Shown: positions 34,042 through 43,680 of the stretch, in pieces
How positions within the stretch are numbered: the first letter of the stretch is position 1
Layout: each line of letters starts with the position of its first letter
DNA from: Antarcticimicrobium luteum
Lineage (GTDB): Bacteria; Pseudomonadota; Alphaproteobacteria; Rhodobacterales; Rhodobacteraceae
Assembly (NCBI RefSeq): GCF_004358185.1
Contig: NZ_SMUV01000054.1
Span: forward strand, 17,558-81,557
Direction of reading: 5' to 3'
DNA: 64,000 bases
The notes under the pieces: model-generated
What the model saw: the letters and a program-made list of their open reading frames with translations, nothing else
The model's database searches: none
Told to the model about the DNA's origin: nothing
Made by a program: the position numbers and the translations under genes

Positions 34042-35719
34042 TGTCGACCGCCTCGTGATGGCTGGCCTCGGGGTCGACCTTGACGTCGACGACGACCGGT
34101 CCGCCAATCCTGTGCGCCTCTTCCAGCGCATCGCGGATCTCGCCGGGGTGATAGACGGTCATCCCCTTGGCGCCCATCCCCTCGGACACCTTGGCGAAGT
34201 CCACGTCGTTGAAATCGACCGCGATCCGCTTGTCGCCGAGGTTGTCGCGCACCATGCCCAGCCCGGCGTTGTTGGAGACCAGGAACACCACGTCGAGGTT
34301 CTGCTGCACCGCGGTCGGCAGAACCTGCACCGTCATCATGAAGCCGCCGTCGCCCGCCAGACAGGTGACGCGTTTGTCAGGCCGCACGATCTTGGCCGCC
34401 GCAGCCGCCGGTCCGCCCCAGCCCATGACGCCGGTGCCGCCCGGCACCAGAAGCTGGCCGGGATACGGCATCCGCAGCCCGAAGGTGGCCCAGATCCGCT
34501 GCGCGCCGGCATCGAGCGCGAGGATGTCGTCGGGTCCGAGAAAGCCTTGCAGTCCGCGAACCACGTCGGTGTGATGCACCGTGCCCTGCGCCGAGGGGAG
34601 GTCGGGCAGGTCGAAATAGCCATGGCGTGTCTTCAGGTCCATCCCGGCCTCGGTGCGGGGCGTCGCGCGCTCTTCGGACAGGCCGATCTCGCCCAGCATG
34701 GCCAGCACGTCGCCGACATCGCCGGTGATCGCCAGATCGACCGGATAGACCCACCCGGCATTACGCGGATCGACATCCACCTGCACCAGGGTCTGCTCGC
34801 CCGGGCGGATCAGGCCGGGATCGCGGAACCGGGTATAGTCGGGGCCCATCGAGGCGCCGAGCATCACCACCAGATCCGCCTGCGCCACCACCCGGTTGGC
34901 AGTGCGGTGACCCCAGGTGCCCATCATGCCGGCACAGACGGGCGAGGTCTCGGCGATCACGCCCTTGGCGTTGTAGCTGGTCGCCACCATGATGCCGGCC
35001 TTTTCCGCCAGCGCCTGCAGGGCCTCGCCGGCCTCTGCCGCCACCACGCCGTTGCCGGCGACGATCACCGGCCGCTCTGCCTTGTCGATCAGCCCGGCCA
35101 GCTCGGCCACAGAGGCGCGGTCGGGCCGGGCCGGGGTATAGGCGTAATAGCCCGGACTGGGGTAGATCACCGGTTGCGCGGTCTCCGGGAACTCCTGCCG
35201 GATGATCGAGGTCTTCATCACCACCGCCGCCGGGCCCATCCGCGGCAGCGAGGCGTGTTTCACCGCCATTTGGGTGCCGAACACCGCCTCTTCGGGCGAG
35301 GTGGCGTAGGTGCTGTACTTGGTGATCGGCTTGAGCGAGGCCAGCGCGTTTGCTCCGCCATAATCGCCGGTCATGGTCTGATAGCAGCCCATCTGGCCAT
35401 AGCCGTCGTAATCGGAGGTTTCGGTCAGCACCACCATCGGCGATCCGGCGAAATGCGCCTCGAGGATGCCAAGGCCCCCCATGGTGGTGACCCAGGGGCC
35501 CTGGCCCATCAGCACCGAGGGCTTGCCGGTGATCCGCCCGGCTGCCTGCGCCATGATCGAGGCGATCCATTCGTTGCGGCACAGGACAACCTCGAAGTCG
35601 TCCTTGGCGTCATAGAACGCCGGCAGGGACCATGTGACACCCAGCCCCGGCAGGGTAAAGGCCCGTTTCACGCCGCTTTCGATCAGTGTGCGGACCACCA
35701 TCTCGTTCGTTTTCGTCAT
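34028..35719 (-). CDS. Thiamine-diphosphate-dependent enzyme (second, distinct member)
   Basis: The 563-residue protein has an activating glutamate in CRNEWIASIMAQAAGR near residue 49 and a central domain around residues 200-330. Its ThDP signature runs from AGDGGFMM to VSNNAG (about residues 440-470). It is clearly different in sequence from the ThDP enzyme at 31236. The ATG at 35719 follows GGGAGGAG; the open frame upstream to 36145 has no start signal and overlaps the next gene. It forms a two-gene operon with the SDR. The reaction is unassigned; candidates are a 2-oxo acid decarboxylase or a 2-hydroxyacyl-CoA lyase. Confidence 0.9.
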   Translation of the reverse strand: MTKTNEMVVRTLIESGVKRAFTLPGLGVTWSLPAFYDAKDDFEVVLCRNEWIASIMAQAAGRITGKPSVLMGQGPWVTTMGGLGILEAHFAGSPMVVLTETSDYDGYGQMGCYQTMTGDYGGANALASLKPITKYSTYATSPEEAVFGTQMAVKHASLPRMGPAAVVMKTSIIRQEFPETAQPVIYPSPGYYAYTPARPDRASVAELAGLIDKAERPVIVAGNGVVAAEAGEALQALAEKAGIMVATSYNAKGVIAETSPVCAGMMGTWGHRTANRVVAQADLVVMLGASMGPDYTRFRDPGLIRPGEQTLVQVDVDPRNAGWVYPVDLAITGDVGDVLAMLGEIGLSEERATPRTEAGMDLKTRHGYFDLPDLPSAQGTVHHTDVVRGLQGFLGPDDILALDAGAQRIWATFGLRMPYPGQLLVPGGTGVMGWGGPAAAAAKIVRPDKRVTCLAGDGGFMMTVQVLPTAVQQNLDVVFLVSNNAGLGMVRDNLGDKRIAVDFNDVDFAKVSEGMGAKGMTVYHPGEIRDALEEAHRIGGPVVVDVKVDPEASHHEAVDNAPL

Positions 35720-36041
35720 TGTCTTTCGGTCTCCTCCCGGATTGGGCCGGACGCGCGCCGGACAGCGGCGGGCAATCTCGCTCCTCGCCGGCAAAGCTAT
35801 CGGTTTCGAAATTGGCTTGCAAACATTTTTGAAATTGTGTTTTAAAAAGAATTGAACATGATCTGACCCGCCTGGGAGGCTGTCACGGTCGCACAGGTGC
35901 GAGCGCGAAGGCGGGCAGGCAGAGCGTTCGGGACACGTCGGGGGAGGCGGTGCGGCGCCGGCGCTGTGCTGGCCCGCCGGGCGGGCTTCGGTGCGGGGCC
36001 GCATACTGCCGTGGCTCCGATGCCGGGAGGAAAGGGAACAG
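35720..36041. other. Divergent promoter region of the ThDP enzyme and epimerase genes
   Basis: This 322-base gap contains an AT-rich core at about 35805-35860, including TTTCGAAA, TTTTTGAAATTG and a T/A-rich run, in otherwise GC-rich DNA. It probably carries promoters for both directions. No perfect copy of the LacI-type operator was seen. Confidence 0.45.
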
Positions 36042-36962
36042 ATGACCAAGCGACCGGAGTTGATTTTCATGACCGGGGCCACCGGTTTCCTCGGATCCTG
36101 GATCATCGCCCTTCTGGCGGATCGGGGTGTTCGGGTCGTTGCCACCGATGTCAGCGACGATTATCGCCGGCTGGCGCTGCTGCGGCCGGACCTGCCGGAA
36201 GGTCTGGTCGATGTCCGCGTCTGCGACGTGACCGACGCCGCCGCGCTCGAGGCGCTGATCGCCGAGACCCGGCCAAGCGGCATCATCCATCTGGCCGCGC
36301 TGCAGATCCCGCAATGCCGGGCGATGCCGGCGCGGGCGGCGGCGGTCAATATCGGCGGGCATATCAACGTGTTCGAGGCGGCGCGAAAGGCCGGGATCGA
36401 GCGGATCATCTATACCAGCTCGATCGCCGCGAAACCGCGCGGGCCGGAGAACGCGCCATCGAACCTTTATGGTGTGTTCAAGAAGACGGACGAGGAAATC
36501 GCCCGGATCTACTGGCAGGATCACCGGCAGCCGAGCCTCGGGCTGCGCCCCTACGTCGTTTATGGCGTCGGACGCGACGACGGCGAGACCTCGGCCATCA
36601 CGCGGGCGATCGAGGCGGCGGCGCTGGGGCAGGCCTATGAAATCCCGTTCTCAACCCGTAGCTGTTTCCAGTATGCCGGCGACGTCGCCGAGGTCTTTGC
36701 CAGGGCGGCATCGGCCAGCTGGGACGGGGCGCTGTTGTCGGATATCACCGACAGGACGCATTCCACCGACGATGTGCTGGCCGCCATTCAGGCGGTCGTC
36801 CCCGGGGCGGCGGTGCGCGGCGCCGACCTGGTGCGGGTGTCGCCCGGCGACGGGTTCGATACAGGCCCCCTGCGCCAGGTGATCGGCGAGGTTCCCGAAC
36901 GCTCCCTGACCGACGGAATCCGCGAGACCGTCGCGCTCTACCGCCGGATCGCCGCGCGCTGA
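36042..36962 (+). CDS. NAD-dependent epimerase/dehydratase family protein
   Basis: This 306-residue extended SDR has TGATGFLGSW at residues 11-20, DVxD-like acidic residues near 62, and the catalytic pair in NLYGVFKK near residues 145-152. The ATG at 36042 is preceded by GGGAGG and AAGGG; a longer frame upstream is not supported. The family includes sugar-nucleotide epimerases and uronate or erythronate-type dehydrogenases. Given the organic-acid locus, a sugar-acid dehydrogenase is a reasonable alternative. It is followed by an IclR regulator in the same direction. Confidence 0.86.
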   Translation: MTKRPELIFMTGATGFLGSWIIALLADRGVRVVATDVSDDYRRLALLRPDLPEGLVDVRVCDVTDAAALEALIAETRPSGIIHLAALQIPQCRAMPARAAAVNIGGHINVFEAARKAGIERIIYTSSIAAKPRGPENAPSNLYGVFKKTDEEIARIYWQDHRQPSLGLRPYVVYGVGRDDGETSAITRAIEAAALGQAYEIPFSTRSCFQYAGDVAEVFARAASASWDGALLSDITDRTHSTDDVLAAIQAVVPGAAVRGADLVRVSPGDGFDTGPLRQVIGEVPERSLTDGIRETVALYRRIAAR

Positions 36963-37048
36963 TCCGGGGTCGGGGCGGCGGGCGTTTGCCTTTGGTATTT
37001 CCGATGGCTATGTCTCTGTGCCAGTATGGCATTCCGACAGCCTTCAGA

Positions 37049-37867
37049 ATGGACACCGCCTTGGTCAAAAGAAAAGAAGCACCGCCCGCGTCGAGTGGGC
37101 AGAAAGATTACCGGATCAATTCCGGCCTCGCGCGGGGGCTGGCCGTTCTCAAGGCGTTCGGTCCGGACAACCGCCCGATCGGAAACGCCGAGATCGCCGC
37201 GCGCGTCGAACTGCCCAAGGCGACGGTGTCGCGGCTGACCTTCACGCTGACCGAGCTTGGTTATCTCAATTGCGACGAGGATACCGGCCGCTATTCGCTG
37301 GGGCCGGCGGTCCTGACGCTGGGCTATGACGTCATGGCGCAGATGGAGATCCGTGACATCGCCCGCCCCTATATGCAGGAATTGGCGGAATATGCCGATG
37401 CCAGCGTGTATCTGGGCACGCCCAACGGCAATGAAATCATCTATATCGAGGCCTGCCGAACCCCGGCGTCGATGGCGATCCGGCTTGGCGTCGGATCGCG
37501 TATTCCGATGGTCAGCACCGGCATGGGGCGGGCCTATCTTGCCGCCCTGCCGGAAAAGGAGCGCGAGGCGTTTCTGGCCGCTGTTGCGCCGCAATACGGC
37601 GAGTCCTGGCCCGAGGTCGAGGCCGGCGTCCGCGCCGCCGTCGCCTATGCGGGCGAGCATGGCTTTGCCATGAGCGGCGGTGACTGGATCGCCGAGGCGA
37701 ATTCCGCAGGCGCGGTCATTCGGCGTCCGGACGGCTATCCGGTCTACGCGATCAATGTGGGCGGCCTGCGTTCGATCATCACAACCGAGCGGCTGGAGCA
37801 GGATCTGGCGCCGCGCCTGCTGGCGGTGGCGCGCAAGATCGAACATATCGCGCGCGGCATGCTTTAA
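37049..37867 (+). CDS. IclR-family transcriptional regulator
   Basis: The protein (272 residues from this ATG) has an N-terminal winged helix (LARGLAVLKAFG then NAEIAARVELPKATVSRLTFTL). A GAF-like effector domain follows (PYMQELAEYADASVYLG to RLEQDLAPRLLAVARK). The frame also has an earlier ATG at 36986, so the exact start is uncertain. IclR proteins often control organic-acid and aromatic catabolism, and this one lies at the end of the TRAP/acyl-CoA/ThDP locus. Its TAA stop interlocks with the stop of the convergent thioesterase gene. Confidence 0.88.
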   Translation: MDTALVKRKEAPPASSGQKDYRINSGLARGLAVLKAFGPDNRPIGNAEIAARVELPKATVSRLTFTLTELGYLNCDEDTGRYSLGPAVLTLGYDVMAQMEIRDIARPYMQELAEYADASVYLGTPNGNEIIYIEACRTPASMAIRLGVGSRIPMVSTGMGRAYLAALPEKEREAFLAAVAPQYGESWPEVEAGVRAAVAYAGEHGFAMSGGDWIAEANSAGAVIRRPDGYPVYAINVGGLRSIITTERLEQDLAPRLLAVARKIEHIARGML

Positions 37868-38703
37868 GGGGCTGCGGGGGCCTTCAGATCCGGTGGGATC
37901 GGCACCGCCTTGCGGCTGCCATGATCCATCAGGATCGACAGCACCTGGCCGGCGGCGTAAAGCCTGCCGGTCACCGCGTCCTCGATCTGGTGGCCGAAGC
38001 GATAGGTCTTTGCGCCCAGCTCGATGCAATGGCTGGTCTGGCGCAGCACCGCGCCCGCGGCCGGCGGGGTGAAACAATCAAGCTTCATCTCCAGCACCAC
38101 ACGGCCCAGGTTATGCTCGCGCAGCCAGGGCGTGACGGCGCCGACCAGTGCCCAGGCAGACTGCCCGCCATTGCTGAAGCTGGAGATCAGACGCTCGGCC
38201 CGCCAGACGCCGGCATGGTCCATGTCGGAAGGCAGCACATGGGTGATGCAGGTCACCGCCGCGGCCCCGGCGGCGATCAGCGCGTCGGTGCCTTCGACCG
38301 GCGGCGTCGGCCCTTCGGGCAGACCGCGCGGCGCAACCTGTGGAAAATCGGAGAGCGGCAGCGGCGCAAGCCGGGACGTGTCACCGTCAAGCCGGTCGAG
38401 CGAGCAGCAGCACAGGGTGTCTCCGTCCACGGTCAGCCGGTGCATCAGGAACACCGCGCCGTGCGCGTCGCGGACGGGCAGGGTGAAGACCGTCGCGGTG
38501 TCGTCCACATGCAGTTCCCGATAAAACCGGGTATGGGCCGAGGCCATCGCCGTGCCCGCCAGCCCGTTGCGTTGGCGGAACAGATACCCGGCCTCGCGGA
38601 ACCGCTGATGAAAGAACTGCACGTTCAGATGAGCGTTGGAATCGCATTCCCAGGTCTGCACCGTGGAAACATGGGTGAGATCGCCGTCGAGCATTGCCTG
38701 CAT
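37864..38703 (-). CDS. Hotdog-fold thioesterase with two tandem domains
   Basis: This 279-residue protein appears to hold two hotdog domains. The first (about residues 14-120) has WECDSNAHLNVQFF, the DxxxHxN pattern of 4HBT thioesterases. The second (about 150-260) has THVLPSDMDHAGVWRAERL. The gene is 8 bases downstream of the DoxX gene and probably in one transcript with gyrA and doxX. It would hydrolyse acyl-CoA, with unknown chain preference. Confidence 0.85.
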   Translation of the reverse strand: MQAMLDGDLTHVSTVQTWECDSNAHLNVQFFHQRFREAGYLFRQRNGLAGTAMASAHTRFYRELHVDDTATVFTLPVRDAHGAVFLMHRLTVDGDTLCCCSLDRLDGDTSRLAPLPLSDFPQVAPRGLPEGPTPPVEGTDALIAAGAAAVTCITHVLPSDMDHAGVWRAERLISSFSNGGQSAWALVGAVTPWLREHNLGRVVLEMKLDCFTPPAAGAVLRQTSHCIELGAKTYRFGHQIEDAVTGRLYAAGQVLSILMDHGSRKAVPIPPDLKAPAAP

Positions 38704-38711
38704 TTCCTTCC

Positions 38712-39116
38712 TTATTCACATCCGGCCAGCCAGGCGTCGAACGAATAGCGCCCCGGTCCGTGCAGGGCGAGCGCCAGGTAACCGCCGGTCAGGGAGATGT
38801 TCTTGAGCAGCATGGTCATGTCGGTCGGCTCGGCCAGATCGCCATAGGCCAGCAGGCCGGATGCGAGGCAAAACCCCGATTGCCCCAGGGCCACCGGCCG
38901 GGTTGCCGCGGCGAGGATCAGCAGCAGCCCGCTGAGGATCAGGAACCAGAACACCAGCCCGCCAAGCATGATCGGCACTCCCTCCTGCGCCAGCCGCTCG
39001 GCAAAGCCGCGGACATCGCCGATCTGCGCCAGTCCCGCCATCAGGAACAGCACCGACAGCAGGATGCGCGCGATCAATGAGAGAGGAGCGTCCAGTCTTT
39101 CGGCCAGACGCTCCAT
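38712..39116 (-). CDS. DoxX-family membrane protein
   Basis: The 134-residue protein has four hydrophobic helices and the DoxX pattern: an N-terminal RILLSVLFLMAGLAQI segment and LASGLLAYGDLAEP near residue 90. Its start is 3 bases after the gyrA stop, so it is likely co-transcribed with gyrA. The family is loosely linked to quinone or redox functions; no specific role can be given. Confidence 0.88.
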   Translation of the reverse strand: MERLAERLDAPLSLIARILLSVLFLMAGLAQIGDVRGFAERLAQEGVPIMLGGLVFWFLILSGLLLILAAATRPVALGQSGFCLASGLLAYGDLAEPTDMTMLLKNISLTGGYLALALHGPGRYSFDAWLAGCE

Positions 39117-39119
39117 CGC

Positions 39120-41852
39120 TTATTCCTCGGCGCCTTCGTCCTCGTCGCCCTGATCGGCGATCCAGGCGACGCTGACCACTTCCTCGCCCTTGCCGGTGTC
39201 GAACACCTTGACCCCGCCGGCGCTGCGCGAGCGGAACGAGATCCCCTCGACCGGCACCCGGATCGATTGCCCCTTGGAGGTGGCGAGCATGATCTGGTCG
39301 TCCATCTCGACCGGGAAAGAGGCGACGACGGCGCCGCCGCGCATCGCCTTGTCCATCGCCGCCACGCCCATGCCGCCACGTCCGCGCACCGGATAGTCGT
39401 GGCTGGAACTCAGCTTGCCCGCGCCGCCGGCGGTGATGGTCAGGATCAGGTTCTCCGCCGCCGACATCTCGGCATAACGCTCTTGGCTGATCAGACCGGG
39501 CTGGGCCTCGTCCTCGTCCTCGATCTCGGCGTCGTCGGCAAGGCCGGCCACCGCACGGCGCATCTTGAGATAGGCGGCGCGCTCTTCGGCCTCGGCCTCG
39601 AAATGGCGGATCACCGACATCGACACGACGCGGTCCTCGCCGCTGAGGCGGATGCCGCGCACGCCGGTGGATTTGCGCCCCTTAAACACCCGCACGTCCG
39701 TCACCGGAAAGCGGATCGCGCGGCCCGAGTCGGTAACCAGCATGACGTCGTCGTCCTGGGAGCAGATGCGGGCATTCACCATCTCGACGCCCTCGGGCAG
39801 ATCCATGGCGATCTTGCCGTTGCGTTTCACATTGGTGAAATCGCTCAGCGCGTTGCGGCGCACATCCCCGGCCGAGGTGGCGAAGACGATCTGCAGATCG
39901 TCCCATTCGTCCTCGGGGCGGTCCACCGGCATGATCGCGGCGATCGACACGCCCGTCGGGATCGGCAGGATGTTGACGATCGCCTTGCCCTTGGAGGTAC
40001 GCCCGCCCAGCGGCAGCCGCCAGGTCTTGAGCTTGTAGACCATGCCTTCGGTGGTAAAGAACAGAAGCTGCGTATGGGTATTGGCGACAAAGAGGGTGGT
40101 GACCACATCCTCGTCCTTGGTCGCCATACCGCTGAGGCCCTTGCCGCCGCGTTTCTGGGCGCGGAAATCGGCCAGCGGGGTGCGCTTGATATAGCCGACC
40201 GAGGTCACGGTCACGACCATGTCCTCGCGCTCGATCAGGTCCTCGTCCTCCATGTCGCCGGACCAGTCGACGATCTCGGTGCGGCGCGGCACGGCAAAGA
40301 GGTCTTTGACCTCGCGCAACTCGGTGCTGATGATCTCCAGGATCCGCTCGCGCGAGCCCAGGATTTCCAGGTATTCCTTGATCTTGGCGGCAAGATCTTC
40401 CAGCTCGTCGGTGACCTCCTTGACGCCCAGTTGGGTCAGGCGCTGCAGCCGCAGATCGAGGATCGCGCGGGCCTGAAGCTCGGACAGGTTATAGCTGCCG
40501 TCCTCGTTGACCGTATGGGTCGGATCGTCGATCAGGCGGATATAGGCGGCGATCTCGCCGGCTGGCCAGCGCCGCTCCATCAGGCGGGTGCGGGCCTCGG
40601 CGGCGTCAGCCGAGCTGCGGATGGTTGCCACCACCTCGTCGACATTGGACACCGCGACGGCCAGGCCGCACAGGATATGGCTGCGGTCGCGGGCCTTGCG
40701 CAGATCGAAGGCGGTGCGCCGGATCACGACCTCTTCGCGGAATTCGAGGAAGGCGGTCAGGAACCGCCGCAGCGTCAGCTGTTCCGGCCGGCCACCGTTC
40801 AGCGCCAGCATGTTGCAGCCGAAATAGACCTGCATCGGGGTGAAACGGTAGAGCTGGTTCAGCACCACCTCGGCGGTGGCGTCGCGCTTGAGCTCGACCA
40901 CCACGCGGACGCCGTTGCGGTCGCTCTCGTCCTGCACATGGGCCACGCCCTCGATCTTCTTGTCGCGGACCTGTTCGGCGATCTTCTCGATCATCGCGGC
41001 CTTGTTCACCTGATACGGGATCTCGTCCACGATAATGGCGTAGCGGTCTTTGCGCAGTTCCTCGACCCGGGTCTTGGCACGGATGACGACGCTGCCGCGC
41101 CCCTCAAGGTAGGCCTTGCGCGCGCCGGAGCGGCCCAGCATGACGCCGCCGGTGGGGAAATCGGGGCCGGGAATGTACTCGATCAGCTGTTCGCTGGTCA
41201 GGTCCGGCTCCTCGATCAGCGCCAGCGTGGCATCGACCACCTCGCCCAGATTGTGCGGCGGAATATTGGTGGCCATGCCCACGGCGATACCGCCGGCGCC
41301 GTTGACCAGCATGTTCGGGAACCGCGAGGGAAGCACCGTCGGCTCGCGGTCCTTGCCGTCGTAGTTGTCCTGGAAATCGACGGTCTCTTTTTCGATGTCG
41401 GCCAGCATATAGGCCGCCGGCTTGTCCATGCGCACCTCGGTGTAGCGCATGGCGGCGGCGTTATCGCCGTCCATCGAGCCAAAGTTGCCCTGACCGTCCA
41501 GCAGCGGCAGCGACATCGAGAAATCCTGCGCCATCCGCACAAGCGCGTCATAGATCGCGCTGTCGCCATGGGGGTGATATTTCCCCATCACGTCACCGAC
41601 CGGGCGGGCCGATTTGCGATAGGGCTTGTCATGGCCGTTGTTGGTTTCATGCATCGCATAGAGGATGCGGCGGTGCACCGGTTTCAGCCCGTCGCGCAGA
41701 TCGGGGATCGCGCGGCTGACGATGACCGACATGGCGTAATCCAGGTAGGACGTGCGCATTTCGGACTCGATGGACACCGCAGGGCCGTCATAGACGGGGC
41801 GCTCTGGCGGGGTTTCGTCAGTGTTTTCAGGGGGTTCCGGCGTATCGCTCAA
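39120..41852 (-). CDS. gyrA: DNA gyrase subunit A
   Basis: The 910-residue protein is a full-length type IIA topoisomerase A subunit with a winged-helix domain, tower, coiled coil and C-terminal beta-pinwheel. The catalytic tyrosine is Y137 ([10 protein letters not shown]). The quinolone-resistance region reads [10 protein letters not shown], with S98 and D102 at the positions of E. coli S83 and D87, i.e. the unmutated state. The C-terminal part has GyrA-box-like QKRGGKG near residue 566 and an insertion around residue 790 (an acidic EIEDEDEAQ stretch), which may explain why it is longer than E. coli GyrA (875). Confidence is very high. Confidence 0.98.
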   Translation of the reverse strand: MSDTPEPPENTDETPPERPVYDGPAVSIESEMRTSYLDYAMSVIVSRAIPDLRDGLKPVHRRILYAMHETNNGHDKPYRKSARPVGDVMGKYHPHGDSAIYDALVRMAQDFSMSLPLLDGQGNFGSMDGDNAAAMRYTEVRMDKPAAYMLADIEKETVDFQDNYDGKDREPTVLPSRFPNMLVNGAGGIAVGMATNIPPHNLGEVVDATLALIEEPDLTSEQLIEYIPGPDFPTGGVMLGRSGARKAYLEGRGSVVIRAKTRVEELRKDRYAIIVDEIPYQVNKAAMIEKIAEQVRDKKIEGVAHVQDESDRNGVRVVVELKRDATAEVVLNQLYRFTPMQVYFGCNMLALNGGRPEQLTLRRFLTAFLEFREEVVIRRTAFDLRKARDRSHILCGLAVAVSNVDEVVATIRSSADAAEARTRLMERRWPAGEIAAYIRLIDDPTHTVNEDGSYNLSELQARAILDLRLQRLTQLGVKEVTDELEDLAAKIKEYLEILGSRERILEIISTELREVKDLFAVPRRTEIVDWSGDMEDEDLIEREDMVVTVTSVGYIKRTPLADFRAQKRGGKGLSGMATKDEDVVTTLFVANTHTQLLFFTTEGMVYKLKTWRLPLGGRTSKGKAIVNILPIPTGVSIAAIMPVDRPEDEWDDLQIVFATSAGDVRRNALSDFTNVKRNGKIAMDLPEGVEMVNARICSQDDDVMLVTDSGRAIRFPVTDVRVFKGRKSTGVRGIRLSGEDRVVSMSVIRHFEAEAEERAAYLKMRRAVAGLADDAEIEDEDEAQPGLISQERYAEMSAAENLILTITAGGAGKLSSSHDYPVRGRGGMGVAAMDKAMRGGAVVASFPVEMDDQIMLATSKGQSIRVPVEGISFRSRSAGGVKVFDTGKGEEVVSVAWIADQGDEDEGAEE

Positions 41853-42043
41853 TGGTCGTGCCCATTCTTTGTGCGGGGTCTATATCTTGTGTAGGCACCT
41901 TATCAGACCCGGTAGATAAGGTGCAATGGCCCTTTCCGGATCCGGCTGGCAGCCGCGGATATGGATTGCTAACACACTGTTTTTGTTGAAAACTTGGAGA
42001 TTTCGGTGATCATGGATCTGTGAGAGCAGAAAAGAGGCGAAAA

Positions 42044-42313
42044 ATGGAGACGTCGGAAACCGAACTGATGCTGAAGGGATACGGGCTGACCACGGCGGAG
42101 TTTTTCTATTGCATGCCCGATCACATCCACGTGCTGAACAGCTTTGTCTGGCAGGACTACGACCTGGCGCCGGACCACCCGCGATTGTTTGAATTCGTGG
42201 AATTCTGGCAGCGGGAAATCGACGGACCGCTGCACTCGGTGCGATTCACGCATCGCAAGATGATCGCGCCGGGAGAGTGGCGCAACATGGTGGGCGAGTT
42301 CACGCTGCACTGA
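42044..42313 (+). CDS. usg: Usg family protein
   Basis: This 89-residue protein closely matches the short Usg family found across alphaproteobacteria, with LMLKGYGLTTAEFFYCMPDH and DGPLHSVRFTHRKMI. The ATG at 42044 follows AAGAGG with good spacing; a GTG at 42020 is an alternative start. The molecular function is not known. The gene is isolated between gyrA (divergent) and an RTX-like gene. Confidence 0.85.
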   Translation: METSETELMLKGYGLTTAEFFYCMPDHIHVLNSFVWQDYDLAPDHPRLFEFVEFWQREIDGPLHSVRFTHRKMIAPGEWRNMVGEFTLH

Positions 42314-42556
42314 GGCGGACCCGCCGATATCGGGGGGGATCTGTTCATTGCCTGTGCTCCTCATTGCTGTGCTCCGGCCCCCCCTCAGCACACTGTCGTC
42401 GCGTTTGCCGGTGCGCCGGTTGCATAAAATGTTAAACTCCAGATTGTGCTGATGATCACCGCCCCCTAAGATTCCGCCAGTTGCATTCGGACGTGGCGCC
42501 GCCGGCGCACGGACGGTGTCCGATTGCAGACGATTTCGAACAAGGAGCCAACCAGC

Positions 42557-43618
42557 ATGCGCAGCACCTATTTCGGCACGGACCGCAACAATGTGATGTC
42601 GGCGAGTTCGGAGATTCGGGAAAGTTTCTACGGGCTGGGGGGCGGCGACGTTTTCTACTTCTACGGGGGCGACGGCGTCGATCCTGATTATGATGTGTCG
42701 GACCGGTTCTTTGGCGGCGCAGGGCGCGACAGGTTGCAGAATATCACGCTCAATTTCGATGGGCTTGCGGGGCTCGATCAACTCGCCCGGCTGAGCTTTG
42801 ACGGCGGCAAGGGGTACGACACCCTAGCGGCGGCGATCACGGTCGACATGACGGACTACAGCGCGAAAACGAGTGATCTGAACCTTGCCGGCATCGCGCC
42901 GCTGCTCCGCTCGGTTGAACATCGGGAGTTCGATATAAAGCTGTCCGCCATTGGCGCCACTCCGGAGGTGTTGGACATTGTCGGCGGGGCCTTGGATGAG
43001 ACGGTCTTCCTGCATCAGTCTGCGTCGATGCAGGCGGGCGGGGAGATCCGGGTCAATCTGGGCAAGGGCGATGACCGGCTTGAATATTCCGCTGATATCG
43101 GTGTCGACAGCGCGTTGATCGTGGACACGGGCCGGGGGGCAGACGTGGTCATCATGAATGCTTCTTCCACCAGCTATCCGGATACCTTCGACGCGGTGAT
43201 CCGCACCCGGGGCGGCGCTGACACCATCGTGCTGGAGGGGATGTCGTCGGAGACGGTGAATGCAGGGGCGGGCAATGACGCGATCTATGTGCTGTCGGGC
43301 AGTTTTGCCGACGCGCCGGATGTGATCCGCACCGGCGCAGGCAAGGACAAGGTCTATCTGGAGCTGGACAGCTATTCCAAACTGGCCCGGATCAACGATT
43401 TTTCAATCGAGAAGGATGTCATCGTCTTCGACACCGATGAGTTCCGCGATACCGAGGTCACCTTTGACAGGTCGGTCTGGAAGGCCGCTGCGGAGGACAA
43501 GCTCTATATGGATACCGACGCCGGAAAGCTGTATTTCGGGGACAACGTGATGGTCAGTTTCGGCGGGCCGATCGCGCTGACGGTGGATAATTTCCTGGTC
43601 GACGACTGGGCGTTCTGA
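42557..43618 (+). CDS. RTX-like (hemolysin-type calcium-binding) protein
   Basis: This 353-residue protein contains glycine/aspartate-rich repeats that resemble RTX nonapeptides, such as GGGDVFYFYGGDGVD, FFGGAGRDRLQ, FDGGKGYDTLA and NAGAGNDAIYV, spread along the chain. Its C-terminal segment (INDFSIEKDVIVFD) looks like the end of type I-secreted RTX proteins. No N-terminal signal peptide is visible. The ATG at 42557 follows AAGGAG. No type I secretion genes are adjacent, so export would rely on genes elsewhere. The function is unknown. Confidence 0.75.
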   Translation: MRSTYFGTDRNNVMSASSEIRESFYGLGGGDVFYFYGGDGVDPDYDVSDRFFGGAGRDRLQNITLNFDGLAGLDQLARLSFDGGKGYDTLAAAITVDMTDYSAKTSDLNLAGIAPLLRSVEHREFDIKLSAIGATPEVLDIVGGALDETVFLHQSASMQAGGEIRVNLGKGDDRLEYSADIGVDSALIVDTGRGADVVIMNASSTSYPDTFDAVIRTRGGADTIVLEGMSSETVNAGAGNDAIYVLSGSFADAPDVIRTGAGKDKVYLELDSYSKLARINDFSIEKDVIVFDTDEFRDTEVTFDRSVWKAAAEDKLYMDTDAGKLYFGDNVMVSFGGPIALTVDNFLVDDWAF

Positions 43619-43641
43619 GGCGACGGCAAGAGCGATTGATC

Positions 43642-43673
43642 GTCCGGCCCTGGCCTAAGGGCACCGGCCGGAC
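43642..43673. terminator. Hairpin between convergent RTX-like and radical SAM genes
   Basis: The 8-bp arms GTCCGGCC and GGCCGGAC flank a 16-base loop region that can pair further. The hairpin lies in the 62-base gap between two convergent stop codons. No long T-run is present, so it may be a weak or factor-assisted terminator. Confidence 0.5.
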
Positions 43674-43680
43674 CAGCGGG

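Noticed and set aside
39267..41894. An 875-codon plus-strand frame opposite gyrA
   Set aside because: It is a high-GC shadow frame of gyrA with no recognisable motif; gyrA is certain.
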